Positions 19,873 to 29,959 of a stretch of 64,000 nucleotides of DNA are shown here, one piece after another. This stretch comes from Saccharomycopsis malanga. Taxonomy: Eukaryota > Ascomycota > Saccharomycetes > Ascoideales > Saccharomycopsidaceae. Numbering within the stretch: the stretch's first letter is position 1; each line of letters opens with the position of its first letter. The DNA is taken from assembly GCA_004014935.1 (NCBI GenBank), contig CP025325.1, positions 2,480,001 to 2,544,000 on the forward strand, written 5' to 3'. Below the pieces are notes generated by a model that saw nothing but the letters and a program-made list of their open reading frames with translations, ran no database searches and was not told the origin of the DNA. The translations under genes and the position numbers were made by a program.

Positions 19873-21076
19873 AAACTCTCTTTCCCAAACTTTAAACGAG
19901 GCTTTGCCGTTCCCACATAGATTAACCCTACATTTACGACTTTTTTGCATTGAAAACATCTTTTGATGTGTTATTATTTTCAGCTACTTCTTTTTCATTT
20001 ACTTTGTTATTCATTTCATCATGATAGTTGCTTTTAAGTTTCTAGCCTTAAACTAGATCAAAATAGAATATCCCCGGTTAGAATTATATTCCATATGGAA
20101 ACATTTACGCTAGAAACCTAAAAATTGTACTATTCTTGGGCCAGCTCAGTCCGACGCAGCGTTCGGCAGGTACATGTATGTTGTAAGCGCCCTGCTGCAT
20201 AATGTTCCAGAAAGGAAAAAAGGGACAATATAAACAATTACCAGTGAAACAGCCCTATTATCAACGGTTTGCAACTTTCCATATTTGAAAACAGCAGCTG
20301 TTCTATAAGGTGTGGAAGGACCTTTAATTAAGGTTACAGCTAGCTGTTCCAGCGTCTTTGCAAGTGCCGTTAGCTAGGGATAGGCACAGGACGCTAAACT
20401 GTTATTGGATAATTAGGTTTATTTTTAAAGTTTCTATGCTTAAATTTTGCTGAGGGTTGTCGGTGGTAACCAGAATACTTGATTCCTATAGGTGAGGTAA
20501 TATATAGTAACGGTGTAACGTACACGAACCTTCGATAATTTTTTGATATTGTTTATCCTGCAAAACTAAGGACTTTTTTTTTTTGAAAGGAGAATACGAA
20601 GGCAAACTTAAAATTGCTTTGAATATAGGAGTGGCAATTATGTTGGATGGCCCTACCGACATTACAAAGTATCAAACCTTATTAGAATACCCAAGATTAA
20701 TTAGCCATATAAAAATAAAAAGAGTAATACTGTCTAGTAATTGAATAGTGAATTTACTCTATGTAATTGATATACAGAGACTATCAACATTGATTCTTTC
20801 ATTCAACACATGACTTCTTGTTGCTGTTCTATTCTCATTCGTTTTACTTAAATGCGAACATTCAGATTTAGTAAATATATAAACAAATTGATGACCCTAA
20901 TTGTTTGTCTCCTCATACCCCTAGTAGCAGAGTTTCGGCTACTTGAAAAGTATTTGATTATATCCATAAAATTTATAACTTACTACAAGAAAATACCTAC
21001 TCTATCGATAATTTTTAAGGTATTTCAAGATGTGGCAATCTCTACATAATAAAAATGTTCAACTGAGCCAAAGTTA
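19873..21076. other. Long convergent gap, no gene recognised
   Basis: This 1.2 kb stretch lies between two 3' ends, where yeast gaps are normally 100-400 bp. It holds an 11-T run at 20574-20584, several TATA-like stretches, and a 65-codon ATG-started open frame (20852-21049) of hydrophobic, low-information sequence that I do not accept as a gene. A non-coding transcript is possible. Confidence 0.4.
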
Positions 21077-22489
21077 TCAAAGATTTGGCTTCTCCATCTC
21101 CAAGCCAAGTCTTTTGGCAACCTTTGAGTTTTTATAGTCTGCGTAAGACTGCAGGATCGCAGGACTATCAACAATAACTTGACCCTGTTTACTTTGCACT
21201 GACCTGTTACTACCTATAACAATAGCCATCTTATCTTTTGGCCACTTTTCTGCTGGAAATCGGTGTAGCTCACTGGTACCGTTTATTGAAGCCACGACAT
21301 TGTTGGCAGCTAGTCTAGCAGTAGTAAATGCACCACCAGCTTTTTTAATTATTCCAAGCTCGGGCAAATCACCTACAGCAAAGATATTTCCAAAAACATG
21401 GTCTCCAGAAGTAGTTTGCACTTGAAGCAAATCATTTACGGCAATCTCGTCCTTTGATTTGCCTGTTAATGTATTTTTGAAAAGCTCATTCTGTAAATAG
21501 TTAATATTATTACGATGATAGTTACACCACAAGTTAACGTCACTTATAATTTTGTCACCAGAAGTGGTAACCAATGTGGTGGGAGTACCAGTAGTGTTAT
21601 CGAGAATCTCATCTTGAACTCTGGTATTTAGTCTCAAATTGATTCCAGCTTCCTTGACCTTTAAAACCATCTTCTCCTTGTAAGTATCAGAAAGAAGTGA
21701 CTCTGGAGGAAGAGTAGGGTGTGGGTGAATAAGATCCACTTGTTTTTTAGGGTATGTTTGTTTCAATTCACCTGCCACCTCTATACCCAAGGCACCTCCT
21801 CCAATGATGGAAAATTTGTTATTAGTAGTAAATAATTCAGCAGACCGTTTCATTTCCTTAATGAACTCTCGCTCATTAATCGCTAAAGGATCAAAGGGCC
21901 AATTCCTGGATCTGCCAGAGGCCAAGATACAATAGTCAAACAGAATTGTGCGGTCTTCTAAGTTTGATTCACCAATATTGGTAAGAAATTGTGAAGGTGT
22001 CTTATTTTTAATGATTTTCTGTTGACTATATGTTGCCTTGTTCAAACTTAAATTGGTAACATAACCTTGGATAAAGTTTACCTTGACGTTGGGGTTTCGA
22101 CTGATCGGCTCACTATAAGATCCAATATGGTGCTCTCTGTCTTTGTTGATCATGTTTTCAGCATCATTGCTTGATTCATAAAGGCTAACGCTGTCCCATG
22201 CAATTCCCCATTTAGATATAGGAACATATGACTTTTCAGCAAACTCTGGATCAAGAATCAACTTTGGAATAGCCATAATGTTGATAAATCCAGCTCGAGG
22301 ATCAAGCAATGTAATTTCAAACTTCTTGTCATCAACAGGCCCGGGGTCCGGGCCAAATACTGGCTCTCGATGGAGGTTTTCTTCAGTGGCTATTGCAGCA
22401 GCACTAGTCCTGCTAGTAAGTTTGAGGATGGTTTTAACAGCACTAATACCAGCATACGATCCACCTACCACCAATATTTTACTTGCCAT
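21077..22489 (-). CDS. AIF/FSP1-like FAD-dependent oxidoreductase, copy 1
   Basis: A 470-residue pyridine nucleotide-disulphide oxidoreductase of the AIF/AMID (FSP1) group, which oxidises NAD(P)H and passes electrons to quinones or other acceptors. An N-terminal FAD-binding Rossmann motif KILVVGGSYAGISAVKT (residues 4-20) is followed by FEITLLDPRAGFINIMAIPK. The central NAD(P)H-binding Rossmann motif is FSIIGGGALGIEVAGEL, and the C-terminal FAD contact is IFAVGDLPE. There is no transmembrane segment or clear mitochondrial presequence. It closely resembles the plus-strand gene at 24166-25521, sharing PRAGFIN, ILASGR(S/A)RNWPFDP and GGGALG(I/V)E(V/I)AGELK, so the two are paralogs. It differs by an insertion of about 20 residues (near 32-52) containing Gly/Pro. 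Yeast Aif1 is the nearest well-known relative; the physiological substrate is unknown. Confidence 0.8.
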   Translation of the reverse strand: MASKILVVGGSYAGISAVKTILKLTSRTSAAAIATEENLHREPVFGPDPGPVDDKKFEITLLDPRAGFINIMAIPKLILDPEFAEKSYVPISKWGIAWDSVSLYESSNDAENMINKDREHHIGSYSEPISRNPNVKVNFIQGYVTNLSLNKATYSQQKIIKNKTPSQFLTNIGESNLEDRTILFDYCILASGRSRNWPFDPLAINEREFIKEMKRSAELFTTNNKFSIIGGGALGIEVAGELKQTYPKKQVDLIHPHPTLPPESLLSDTYKEKMVLKVKEAGINLRLNTRVQDEILDNTTGTPTTLVTTSGDKIISDVNLWCNYHRNNINYLQNELFKNTLTGKSKDEIAVNDLLQVQTTSGDHVFGNIFAVGDLPELGIIKKAGGAFTTARLAANNVVASINGTSELHRFPAEKWPKDKMAIVIGSNRSVQSKQGQVIVDSPAILQSYADYKNSKVAKRLGLEMEKPNL

Positions 22490-24165
22490 GCTTTTGATTG
22501 TTCTAAATGTTTAGTAAGCTTTTTTGTGATAAATTGATAGAAGCCAAAGCAGATTATGAGCTCAAGACAATAGCAATTGATATTAGTTGGCGATCAATAG
22601 TTCATCTCACATCATTTCAGAGGCCATAAGCGCCAACTCCAACGGTTATATATGAAAATATCATCGGTACTTAGGCGGGGCGGATATAAGCGGCTCCGTG
22701 GAGTAAACCCGTTTCGGGGACTGGGGACGGAGATAGCCGCCGGCTGGACGTGGGCGGACATTTGGCGGATATAACTATAGTTATAATGTCTATTTGGCAT
22801 TAAAGAACTGTTCATGTTTTAAAGGAAAATTGGCTGATTAGATGCTGATAAGAGTAATTGATTCGCAACAGGTATATAGTATGTTAAAAGGTATATATTT
22901 AGCTTTAGAATGCTCTATAATGAGATTTTTGGTGAAAATCTGTTCTTTAAATGTATCAGTAAAGGTTATGCATCTTTTTTTATTGTGATCAAGAATCTTC
23001 TTCTAGTTTTAGTCAACGTCTTGTCGCAGGTTATTATTTGAAGGTACTTTTTTTATTTGAAGTTGTCTAGAAAATTCTATTTCATATTTTCAGTTTTTTT
23101 TCAAGGTACTTGCCAAATAAGAAGAAGCTATTACTTCAAGGAATTTGAGATTATTTTTCAAATATATGTTTTATTATATAATTTTTAGAAACAATTACAA
23201 AAACTTGACATTATTTGAAATAAGATCAACCTTCAGAAAAGCAATCTTAAAATCTGTCTTTTGCAACGTCTTGTGTGTATCAAAATTTTCTTACTCAATC
23301 CTTTTCTATTCAATTTCCAAAAATTGTTCACAAATACACATAAGTCTTTCAAAGAATTAAGAAATAAGAATACAAGAGTCTCTGCCCACCCTGTATGTAA
23401 AATCTATAGAGTTTGTAATATTAAGATGGTTCTGTATCAAACGGAGAATGACAAAAGCGTAACTGGCTATAAAATAGGGTAGAAAAAGCCTAAATTAAAA
23501 GAATAATTAGACTCCTAAATAGTTCTTAGAACAGGAGCAATACCCAAAAAAGTAATTGAAGGTTTTAAAGACAATACCGTAGACTCACATTGGCGAAACA
23601 ATGTAATAGTGATTACAATTTGAGTATAAGTAGAATCAATAAGAGTTGGTAAAATAAAACAAGGAGAAAAATTCTAAACAGGATTTACGCAGAATAATGT
23701 GATCTAATGTATCTAGTCGAACAAACCATAGGACTAGAAGCATATAAGAGCTTACCACCAATGAAACAGATTCAGCTTTTGAGATATTACTAAGGCATTA
23801 CATAATACTCAGATGGTTAAGATAAACCCAGTAAGCGAGCGATCAACGGTATGTCATATTATATAGTGGACGGCGGCACGTTATAGAGCACTCAATTTCC
23901 CAATCCGGATTTTTCAAATGGCACCCCATAGGCTTTTGGTATTGTCGTATTCGCAGTGCCAAGAGAAGTATTAGTGATAACCAGGGTGAACAAAAGTTGA
24001 AAACGGTGTTGTATTCTCCGCAACTTCTTTTTTTTTTTTTTTCATTCTGGGTGAAAAATCCGATCTTTGCCATACTTAAGGAAGACAACTCCGACAGTAT
24101 ATTTTTCATTGTTAACTAGAGGTTTCAAGTAATATTTTTAAAGACTTGCACATTACTTTTCCACT
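22490..24165. promoter_or_regulatory. Divergent intergenic region between two AIF-like paralogs
   Basis: A 1.7 kb gap between the starts of the two paralogs. Near copy 1 a GC-rich cluster (22674-22774) carries many CGG/CCG triplets, including CGGCTCCG, CGG-N6-CCG (CGGAGATAGCCG) and two CGGATATAA sites (22681-22689, 22766-22774). CGG triplets are what Zn2Cys6 activators bind. The middle (about 22970-23700) is AT-rich without a convincing gene. CGGCGGCACG lies near 23870, and a 15-T tract (24028-24042) sits before copy 2, typical of a nucleosome-free yeast promoter. Confidence 0.45.
22674..22774. promoter_or_regulatory. CGG-rich cluster with paired CGGATATAA sites
   Basis: The cluster is far more GC-rich than the surrounding DNA. 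It includes two copies of CGGATATAA 85 bp apart, plus inverted CGG pairs. It lies about 185-285 bp upstream of AIF-like copy 1. A third CGGATATAA is at 62029-62037, upstream of SMB1. Zinc-cluster factor binding is inference. Confidence 0.4.
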
Positions 24166-25521
24166 ATGGCCAATAAAAATAGCAAAATTCTTATTGTGGG
24201 GTCATCTTTTGGAGGTTTGGCTGCTCTTAAGACGCTTATAAAGCTTACTCAGAAGGACGTTCCTTGCCATAGGTTTGACATAACTGTTATCGAGCCAAGA
24301 GCTGGTTTTATCAATGTCTTGGCTATTCCAAAGACAATCTTGGATACTGAATTTGCTCAGAGCACTTTCGTAGAGCTATATGATCTTGGTGTTATTTGGG
24401 ATACTATTGAGATCCATCATGATTCTGATAGCAACACTCCTGAGGTATATAATAGAGTCTTGAAAGAACACACTGCTGCTACGCACCATTATGGTTTTGG
24501 TGCTGAAAAGTTGGAGTTTAATGATAATGTCAAATTGCATTTTGTCCAAGGTTATCTTACCAAGCTTAATGAACACAGTGCTGAATACTCTACCGGAAGA
24601 TATTTGAAAAAACAGACACCCAAAGAGTTTCAGAATGGGGCTGACGAACCTAAAGAGTTTAGCTCAATAGATTTTGATTACTGTATTTTGGCCTCTGGAA
24701 GAGCCAGAAACTGGCCTTTTGATCCAATTGGCTCCAACAAGGACGAGTTTGTCAGGGAAATGAAGGCAAGCTTGCAAGAAATTGAGAAAGCTAAAAAGAT
24801 TTCTGTCATTGGAGGAGGTGCCTTGGGTGTGGAGATTGCTGGTGAACTTAAACACTATTATTCTGATACCAAGTCTGTTGAACTTATCCATCCACACCCT
24901 ACATTGCCAGCAGAACCTCTTGTGTCGGAAGAGTTTAAAAAGAAAGTGTTGCAAAGCTTGATAGAAGAGTGTATTGATGTCAGGTTGGAGTCGCGGGTAA
25001 AAGAAATTGACAACAAGCTTGTCATCACCAAAAAAGACCCATCTCAGAATGAACCACTACAGAATGATCTCACCTATTGGTGCAATTATCATAAAAACAA
25101 TATTCAATATCTCAGTGACAGCCTTGATATTAAGCTTGCCAACAATGACGAAATTGATGTCAACGAGTATCTTGAAGCCAAAAAGAATGATGGCACTGCA
25201 TACCAACACATCTTTGCCACTGGTGACATCACCAACTTGCCCGTTATCAAAACTGCAGGAGGCGCTTACAGACAAGGACTTATTGCTGCTGAAAATGTGT
25301 TTCAGGCCATCGTTGCAAATGACAAGGGTAGATACGCATTGTTTCCATACAAGGAATGGCCAACAGGATCCATGATTTTGATGGTGGGATGCAAAAGATC
25401 TGTTTACGCCGCTGTTGACGGGAAAGTTCTCATCAACGATAAGCAGGCCTTAGAGTTATACAAGGATTACAGAAACTCCAACATTTACGAGTTCAACGGT
25501 TTTAGAATGAATAAATGGTAG
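24166..25521 (+). CDS. AIF/FSP1-like FAD-dependent oxidoreductase, copy 2
   Basis: A 451-residue paralog of the divergent gene on its left. It keeps the FAD motif KILIVGSSFGGLAALKT (the third Gly of GxGxxG is a Ser, as in relatives of the AMID group), DITVIEPRAGFINVLAIPK, CILASGRARNWPFDP, the NAD(P)H motif ISVIGGGALGVEIAGEL and the C-terminal FAD contact IFATGDITNLP. No membrane segment or presequence is seen, so a cytosolic or surface-associated reductase is likely. The C-terminal half ends with ALELYKDYRNS, matching ILQSYADYKNS of copy 1, so both genes are full length and not decayed. A 15-T tract lies about 125 bp upstream. The head-to-head arrangement suggests inverted duplication with shared control. 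Confidence 0.8.
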   Translation: MANKNSKILIVGSSFGGLAALKTLIKLTQKDVPCHRFDITVIEPRAGFINVLAIPKTILDTEFAQSTFVELYDLGVIWDTIEIHHDSDSNTPEVYNRVLKEHTAATHHYGFGAEKLEFNDNVKLHFVQGYLTKLNEHSAEYSTGRYLKKQTPKEFQNGADEPKEFSSIDFDYCILASGRARNWPFDPIGSNKDEFVREMKASLQEIEKAKKISVIGGGALGVEIAGELKHYYSDTKSVELIHPHPTLPAEPLVSEEFKKKVLQSLIEECIDVRLESRVKEIDNKLVITKKDPSQNEPLQNDLTYWCNYHKNNIQYLSDSLDIKLANNDEIDVNEYLEAKKNDGTAYQHIFATGDITNLPVIKTAGGAYRQGLIAAENVFQAIVANDKGRYALFPYKEWPTGSMILMVGCKRSVYAAVDGKVLINDKQALELYKDYRNSNIYEFNGFRMNKW

Positions 25522-26404
25522 TATTAGAGTTATAATTTCCCAATGAGCTTCAATGAATATAGTTTTATTTGGTAAAACTTTGTATGTTTCGTAAAGCAAA
25601 TGTACATTGTGATTATATTACAGGTGATGAAAAACAGTGTTAGTGTCTTGTCAAATAATTTTAATATTTTGTAAAGTTATGACTATTTTTGAGCATTTTT
25701 TTGCTTTGCCCATATTCAATGTGTTTCAAGATGAGTATCCATTGTGTATTTGTGTATTTTGCTCAATATTTTGAAAGGTTGTAAAATTGTAGTAAATAAA
25801 ATAAAACCTATTTAATAATATGGAGAATAGAACATATTCAGACTTGGTTTTATACACAGTTTTACTGTTCAATGCACCCATTTTCATGCCGAAACATTCA
25901 ATTCATTATAGCCTTAAATAAATGCAAAACATTACATGTCGTTCAGTATCCACCCTAAGAAATGAAATCATCTGCTCATTACAAATAGATTACTTTACCA
26001 GCTATTAGCAGTAACACTCCGCCTTCTAATAATCATTTGACATCATATGCTACTAATGCCTGCTTATACATATACTGCACGTGACTGATCTGACGAGCTT
26101 TGTCAGGTCAAAATTCGAAACCAAAACTGTGTTAAAAACAGAATCATCAAATTGATCTTCTGTGAATGTTGGGGAGTTTCGTATATTTTTTGAATATAGC
26201 GGGATACATTACGTTGCACAGCATACTGCGTTGCTTTACATAACACGTTGCACCAGGCGACAACGTTTTATTGCCTCAACATCACATCCGTTGAATATTT
26301 CATTTTACGGAATATCAATCCAAACTAGCGTTTATACTGATACTTCATTCGCTTTTAAAGGATTATAGATTAGGGAGGCTTTAATTTGGTTGACAAGTCT
26401 GACC
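25522..26404. promoter_or_regulatory. PIK1 upstream region with an E-box
   Basis: An 883 bp gap between two plus-strand genes. GCACGTGAC with core CACGTG at 26078-26083 lies about 325 bp before the PIK1 start and fits a Cbf1-type site (RTCACGTG on the other strand). The left half is AT-rich 3'-flank sequence. No other gene is seen. Confidence 0.4.
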
Positions 26405-29392
26405 ATGGAAGAGGCTAATATTATGTTGCTCAAGTTGATTGAGTCTCAACAATTTTCTCTATATCTATGCGTGGCACATTTATTAAAGCATGCGGACAAT
26501 ATTGGGATATTTGCTTATTTATGTGAAAAAATCAAAAGTTTCAAGTATGAAGAGATAGAATTTTATGTACCTCAACTATGTCAAATCCTTATCACTGTTG
26601 AAACAGAATCCATGGCTTTAGAAGATTTGCTTATTGAGTTGTCTTCACAATATCCTCATTTCACATTACTTACGTTTTGGCAATTACAAGCGCATTTGTC
26701 TGATCTTAGTGATGATCCCGAATGTTATGGATTTCAGGTAGCTAGAAGAGTTCTTAATTCCTTGCAATATTTTTTGTTCAATGCTGGGTCACCTCCACCT
26801 TCAAAGTTTAGAGAAAACACCCATCCTGCTCTTGTATTGTCATCTGCAATTGCTGGATCCTTTGGTCTTCCGCAATTGGGTGAGCATATCGCTCCACTAG
26901 CTATTTCTCAGGGGAAGAAACAACGTTCTTTTGTATTTCAGTTGGCCAAAAATTACACAACTCAACTTGCTAAAAACTTGACAGCCAAAAATACCAAGCT
27001 CAATGCTTTAAGAGACTCTTCTGCATCTTCTTCCATCCATGGTCCTCCCACATCAGCAAAGTATGATACTATAGAGTCTCCCAAGCTAGAAGACAAGTCG
27101 TTCAAAAAGGAACATCCTAAAGAAGATTACGATACCGATTATAAATCGTTAGAGAAAATCATGGACAACACTAATATTTTTAGCAAAAAGAAATCTCTCA
27201 AAAAGAAATCCACAGTATTAACTGCTGAAGCACTCAATATATATCCTAGCCAAGTAGGAAGTGTTCCTGATGATTTTGATTTGTCAGCCAGCAAATTGGA
27301 CTTCAACCCAAATTCAGTATCATTACCAGACTTTCGTGACGCATACAGTGAATCTGGAATATCACTTAGATCCGAGGGAAATAGCATACCTTCATCCCCA
27401 GGAAGCTCCGCCAGCAGTGTTATAGGAAGAGCAAGAACAAATAGTTTAGGAGCTAGAAGCCGGTCCTATGGGCGTCCAACTAAAAGCCATCATCACCATC
27501 CATCCCGTAGAACTGTTTCTCCTTCGTTGATGACCACCACTACAAAAATAAAAATGCTCAAATCAAACTATTTCAAATGTGAAACTCAATTTGCTATTGC
27601 ATTACAACAGATTTCAATGAGACTTAGCCAGGTCCCTAAAGAAGCAAGACTCACTACTTTGAAAGCTGAACTTTCTTTGTTGAATAGGGACTTGCCTGCA
27701 GAAGTAGATATTCCCACCTTACTTCCTTCAGCTAAAAGATTGAAGTTACACAAGATTGTAAGAATCACGCCTAATGAAGCAGCAGTGTTGAACTCTGCGG
27801 AAAAGGTTCCTTTTTTGTTATTGATAGAGTATCTTAATAGCGAAGTAGATTTTGATCCTGCCAACAAGAACAATTTAAAATTGTTGCGTGAACGTAGTGA
27901 CAAGAAGTACATATTTGATATTGGCACCCAGACTGCCACTAGGTTATATTCGCTGTCAAATGTCAAGAACACGCCTGAAAACAGTAATCCACAAACCCCA
28001 ACTAGCCCTCAACTGCTTTATGACCAAAACATTGACGAAGAGGATTTGGGTGATTTATCAGTGGTGAAGTTGTCAAATCGTTCTGACACTGAGGCATTGA
28101 AGCAGGAAATGTTCATTTCTAATGCCAGTGTGATTCCAGATTTGGAAGACAATGATCATGTCAGAAATTCCAACTTAAATTTCAGTTATCAAAACAATCC
28201 TGCACAAAGTCCTGTCAGCTCCACCCAAGATAGAGTGGAACCTGAAGATTTGGCTACACATATGAGAATCGCCGCAGTGATGTTGACACAGTTGGATAAA
28301 CCAACTAACACTCTTCCACAAGATCAAAGTGGTGCTATTAAAGCGAGAATCATCGAGTCAATGCAATCGTTGCAGGACAACTTTGGTTACAACGATATTC
28401 AAATGGTGAAAGGACAAGCTGGTGACCGGAAGTTGGAAAATGACTTGAAATTGGGTGGGCTACATAATAACAACGAAACCACCTATTTAGGTGAAGACTG
28501 GGAAACTAAAAAAGAACGTATTAGAAAAGAGTCACCCTTTGGCCATTATGAGAATTGGGAATTATGCTCTGTCATTTCAAAGACGGGTGATGATTTGAGA
28601 CAAGAAGCGTTTGCTTGTCAGTTGATTCAAGCAATGTCTCAAATCTGGAAACAAGAAAATGTGGCTGTTTGGGTTAAGAAAATGAGAATTTTAATTACCA
28701 GTGCAAACACTGGATTGGTCGAAACTATCACCAATGCCTTGTCTGTCCATTCCATAAAGAAAGCCTTGACAAAAATTACTATTGAAGAAGGTAATAATCC
28801 AAAGGGAACTATTGCTTCTCTTTCATTACATTTTAAAAAAGTGTTTGGTGACGAAAGTTCTAGTAAATACAAAAACGCCCAGCTGAATTTTGCAGCATCA
28901 TTGGCCTCTTATTCTATTATATGTTACTTGTTACAAGTCAAGGACCGTCATAACGGTAACATCATGCTTGATAACGAAGGTCATATCATTCATATCGATT
29001 TTGGTTTCTTGTTATCTAATTCTCCTGGTTCTGTTGGGTTTGAAGCAGCTCCTTTCAAGTTGACTCTCGAGTATATTGAAATTTTGGGTGGTGTGGAAAG
29101 TGAAGGCTTCAACAACTTCAAAGCCTTGATGAAACAAGCATTTTTGAGTGTCAGAAGACACGCTGAACATATCATACAAATGGTCGAACTCATGCAGCGT
29201 GATTCAATGCTCCCTTGCTTTAAAGCAGGCGACCAAACTGCTAATCAACTTAGGCAAAGATTCCAATTGAATTTATCCGACAGTGATTGTGAAGATTTTG
29301 TCGAAAATGTCTTAATTCAAAAAAGTATAGGCAGTTTATACACCAGGTTGTACGATCAGTTCCAGTTATTAACTCAAGGTATTTACAGTTAA
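26405..29392 (+). CDS. PIK1: Phosphatidylinositol 4-kinase Pik1
   Basis: A 995-residue type III phosphatidylinositol 4-kinase that makes PI4P at the Golgi and in the nucleus. The N-terminal lipid-kinase-unique region (about 1-150) is followed by a Ser-rich linker and a middle region matching the Pik1 homology segment (FKCETQFAIALQQISMRL). The C-terminal kinase domain shows KTGDDLRQEAFACQLIQAM, SANTGLVETITNALSVHSIKK, catalytic loop DRHNGNIM (about 847) and the DFG-type HIDFGF (about 863), ending YDQFQLLTQGIYS as in the Saccharomyces enzyme (1066 residues). I take the ATG at 26405 as start; the upstream extension lacks ATG. Residue 827 is encoded by CTG in AQ-CTG-NFAASLASYS, where the Saccharomyces protein has Asp, a polar position that fits Ser better than Leu. 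Confidence 0.97.
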   Translation: MEEANIMLLKLIESQQFSLYLCVAHLLKHADNIGIFAYLCEKIKSFKYEEIEFYVPQLCQILITVETESMALEDLLIELSSQYPHFTLLTFWQLQAHLSDLSDDPECYGFQVARRVLNSLQYFLFNAGSPPPSKFRENTHPALVLSSAIAGSFGLPQLGEHIAPLAISQGKKQRSFVFQLAKNYTTQLAKNLTAKNTKLNALRDSSASSSIHGPPTSAKYDTIESPKLEDKSFKKEHPKEDYDTDYKSLEKIMDNTNIFSKKKSLKKKSTVLTAEALNIYPSQVGSVPDDFDLSASKLDFNPNSVSLPDFRDAYSESGISLRSEGNSIPSSPGSSASSVIGRARTNSLGARSRSYGRPTKSHHHHPSRRTVSPSLMTTTTKIKMLKSNYFKCETQFAIALQQISMRLSQVPKEARLTTLKAELSLLNRDLPAEVDIPTLLPSAKRLKLHKIVRITPNEAAVLNSAEKVPFLLLIEYLNSEVDFDPANKNNLKLLRERSDKKYIFDIGTQTATRLYSLSNVKNTPENSNPQTPTSPQLLYDQNIDEEDLGDLSVVKLSNRSDTEALKQEMFISNASVIPDLEDNDHVRNSNLNFSYQNNPAQSPVSSTQDRVEPEDLATHMRIAAVMLTQLDKPTNTLPQDQSGAIKARIIESMQSLQDNFGYNDIQMVKGQAGDRKLENDLKLGGLHNNNETTYLGEDWETKKERIRKESPFGHYENWELCSVISKTGDDLRQEAFACQLIQAMSQIWKQENVAVWVKKMRILITSANTGLVETITNALSVHSIKKALTKITIEEGNNPKGTIASLSLHFKKVFGDESSSKYKNAQLNFAASLASYSIICYLLQVKDRHNGNIMLDNEGHIIHIDFGFLLSNSPGSVGFEAAPFKLTLEYIEILGGVESEGFNNFKALMKQAFLSVRRHAEHIIQMVELMQRDSMLPCFKAGDQTANQLRQRFQLNLSDSDCEDFVENVLIQKSIGSLYTRLYDQFQLLTQGIYS

Positions 29393-29959
29393 GCAACATT
29401 TTTACTCTGTCTGTTTACACTCTCCTTTATTTCTGCTTAATACTTTCTCTATTAGTATTCTTGTTATTATTCCATACAAAGAGACATACAATATTCCTAA
29501 TTATGTTACCCTCATATCGTTCAAACCTTCTTGTTCATTCAAATGCACAATTGATATAAATGCTTTCTGTAGTCTTTTGTATGTAGCGTCATTGGAGTAA
29601 TACAGTCATAGTCTAGACATGGGATTACGTAGTGAAATGTGGGCTTACAATGGAAGATATGAAAAAGAGTAATAAATTTGTGCAGTTACCTTAGCGGTGG
29701 GTAGTTGGTTGCTCAACTTCGGTCACCATGGTTTTTTTTCTTATCAAAAAATAACATTGGCAAAACTACTAGTGCACACCCTAAGAAAGTATCTGCTCAA
29801 ATATGCTAGTATACTAAAACTATTGAATGTTACTAACAATTAATCCTCAAAAAATACAAAACGAAACTATATTAAGACATATCAAACAAAAATTCATAAT
29901 TTACATAAGAAATGGCAAGTTGAATAAAAGTGGATGGGAAGAAGAAAAAAAAATAACAA
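29393..29959. other. Convergent 3' intergenic region
   Basis: This 567 bp AT-rich gap lies between the 3' ends of PIK1 and SEC2. No gene, RNA or notable repeat was found in it. Confidence 0.5.

Noticed and set aside
20852-21049. 65-codon ATG-started hydrophobic open frame
   Set aside because: Composition matches translated AT-rich DNA; no family recognised and it abuts the 3' end of the AIF-like gene.
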